Source: Alphaproteobacteria bacterium
GTDB lineage: Bacteria > Pseudomonadota > Alphaproteobacteria > Puniceispirillales > Puniceispirillaceae
Length of the DNA: 6,532 bases
Direction: 5' to 3'
NCBI GenBank assembly: GCA_009936885.1
Contig: JAACDT010000053.1
Location: forward strand, 1-6,532
In this document: positions 5,280 to 6,532 of the stretch, piece after piece
How positions within the stretch are numbered: the stretch's first letter is position 1
Layout of the letters: every line of letters starts with the position of its first letter
Position numbers and translations under genes: made by a program
Notes under the pieces: generated by a model
Told to the model about the DNA's origin: nothing
The model's input: only the letters and a program-made list of their open reading frames with translations
The model's database searches: none

Positions 5280-6509
5280 ATGGCAGATTCATCCATAAAA
5301 AAAGTCGTTCTTGCATATTCAGGAGGTCTTGATACCTCGGTAATTCTAAAATGGCTACAAACCCATTATAATTGTGAGGTTATAACATTCACCGCAGATA
5401 TAGGTCAGGGTGCGGATATCACGCAGGTAAAAAGCAAAGCAGAATTACATGGCGTGAAGCATATTTTTATTGAAGATCTGCGTGAAGAATTTGTATCAGA
5501 TTATGTTTTTCCAATGTTTCGTGCCAATGCGCTTTATGAGGGCGAATATCTACTTGGAACCTCTATCGCAAGACCCCTGATAGCAAAGCGCCAAATTGAA
5601 ATCGCACGTGAGCTAGGGGCAGACGCGGTATCTCACGGCGCAACTGGAAAAGGAAATGATCAAGTTCGATTTGAACTTGGATATTATGCCCTGCATCCTA
5701 ATATTAAAGTAATTTCGCCTTGGCGAGAATGGAATCTCACCTCAAGAACTAAGCTAATAGATTATGCAGAGAGACATCAAATACCAGTTCCAACAGATAA
5801 GAGAGGCGAAGCTCCTTTTTCTGTTGATGCTAATCTTTTACATATCTCTGCTGAAGGCAAAGTGCTGGAAGACCCCAACATTCCAGCGGAGGAGTATGTA
5901 TTCTCGCGCACGGTCGACCCGTCAGATGCTCCAGATACCGCTGAAGAAATTAAAATACAATTTGCCGCCGGCGATCCAATAGCAATAAACGATACTATGA
6001 TGTCTCCTGCTGAATTGCTAGCTCGCTTAAATGAGCTGGGAGGCAAGCATGGAATAGGCAGATTAGACCTTGTCGAAAACAGGTTTGTTGGGATGAAATC
6101 AAGGGGCGTTTATGAAACTCCTGGAGGCACTATTCTGCTTAAAGCAAGGAGAGCTATGGAATCCATTACGCTTGACCGCGGAGCAGCTCATCTTAAGGAT
6201 TCATTGATGCCTAAATATGCTGAGCTAATTTATAATGGATTCTGGTTTTCTCCTGAAAGAGAAATGCTTCAAGCTGCGATAGACCATAGCCAGACCTCCG
6301 TAAACGGAGAGGTTAGGCTAAAACTCTATAAGGGCAACATTATAATGTTGGGACGCCATTCACCAAACTCTCTTTATTCTGAAGATCTTGTGACTTTTGA
6401 AGAAGGTACCGCTGACTATAATCATAGTGATGCGGAGGGGTTCATAAAATTAAATGCGCTTCGATTACGTGTTGCTGAGATGGTCAGGCAAAAAAATCAC
6501 AAAAATTAA
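5280..6509 (+). CDS. argG: Argininosuccinate synthase
   Basis: This cytoplasmic enzyme joins citrulline and aspartate with ATP to give argininosuccinate, the penultimate step of arginine synthesis. The 409-residue length is standard. The ATP pyrophosphatase P-loop AYSGGLDTS is at residues 12-20. [14 protein letters not shown] (87-100) and [15 protein letters not shown] (119-133) are the citrulline/aspartate-binding signatures. SPWREW (146-151), SVDANLLH and [24 protein letters not shown] follow in the expected order, and the C-terminal segment is complete. The ATG at 5280 has GGAG 5 nt upstream. The 148-bp gap to the divergent DUF3429 gene must hold its promoter; a TATACG at 5224-5229 is a possible -10 element, but no matching -35 is convincing. 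No arginine operator is recognisable. The 23 bases after the stop are A+T-rich with no clear terminator before the window ends. Confidence 0.98.
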   Translation: MADSSIKKVVLAYSGGLDTSVILKWLQTHYNCEVITFTADIGQGADITQVKSKAELHGVKHIFIEDLREEFVSDYVFPMFRANALYEGEYLLGTSIARPLIAKRQIEIARELGADAVSHGATGKGNDQVRFELGYYALHPNIKVISPWREWNLTSRTKLIDYAERHQIPVPTDKRGEAPFSVDANLLHISAEGKVLEDPNIPAEEYVFSRTVDPSDAPDTAEEIKIQFAAGDPIAINDTMMSPAELLARLNELGGKHGIGRLDLVENRFVGMKSRGVYETPGGTILLKARRAMESITLDRGAAHLKDSLMPKYAELIYNGFWFSPEREMLQAAIDHSQTSVNGEVRLKLYKGNIIMLGRHSPNSLYSEDLVTFEEGTADYNHSDAEGFIKLNALRLRVAEMVRQKNHKN

Positions 6510-6532
6510 TTATTTTAATCATTATCTTTGCA

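Noticed and set aside
1..6532. CRISPR array, transposon ends, tRNA or rRNA genes, riboswitch
   Set aside because: No spaced direct repeats, transposase, terminal inverted repeats, cloverleaf or recognisable riboswitch core were seen.

Overview
The window reads as chromosomal DNA of a fairly A+T-rich alphaproteobacterium. The clearest evidence is the neighbourhood of an IalB-family periplasmic protein, rlmN, a DUF3429 membrane protein and argG, a grouping I recall from alphaproteobacterial genomes. A sigma factor/anti-sigma pair of the RpoE-ChrR type, best known from Rhodobacter, supports this. There is no sign of a mobile element, phage, CRISPR array, tRNA or rRNA. I cannot name the genus.

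Layout. Positions 1-371 (minus) hold the N-terminal 123 codons of class I fructose-1,6-bisphosphatase, cut by the window edge. Upstream of it in the same direction lies a Bax inhibitor-1/YccA-family membrane protein (451-1170, minus). A strong intrinsic terminator separates the two, only a few bases from the fbp ribosome binding site. A 206-bp gap with a long-range inverted repeat follows. Next come rlmN (1377-2495, minus) and the IalB-family gene (2526-3053, minus), 30 bp apart and probably one operon transcribed ialB then rlmN. A 229-bp divergent intergenic region (3054-3282) carries a plausible ialB promoter, an 18-bp palindrome and an 8-bp tandem repeat. It leads into the plus-strand sigma/anti-sigma operon (3283-3912 and 3923-4579). 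A convergent DUF3429 gene (4649-5131, minus) meets this operon at a terminator hairpin. After a 148-bp divergent gap, argG (5280-6509, plus) nearly completes the window. No gene-free stretch exceeds 300 bp.

How the genes relate. Most are housekeeping: gluconeogenesis/Calvin-type sugar bisphosphate hydrolysis (fbp), rRNA/tRNA adenine C2 methylation (rlmN) and arginine synthesis (argG). The regulatory centre is the ECF sigma/ChrR-like pair, which in Rhodobacter sphaeroides controls the response to singlet oxygen. The most notable observation is that this ChrR-like protein keeps the metal-ligand set of its C-terminal cupin domain but appears to have lost three of the four zinc ligands of its N-terminal anti-sigma domain, including both cysteines. 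That would make it a zinc-independent variant of a family named for zinc binding. None of the usual singlet-oxygen target genes (photolyase, cyclopropane fatty acid synthase) is in the window.
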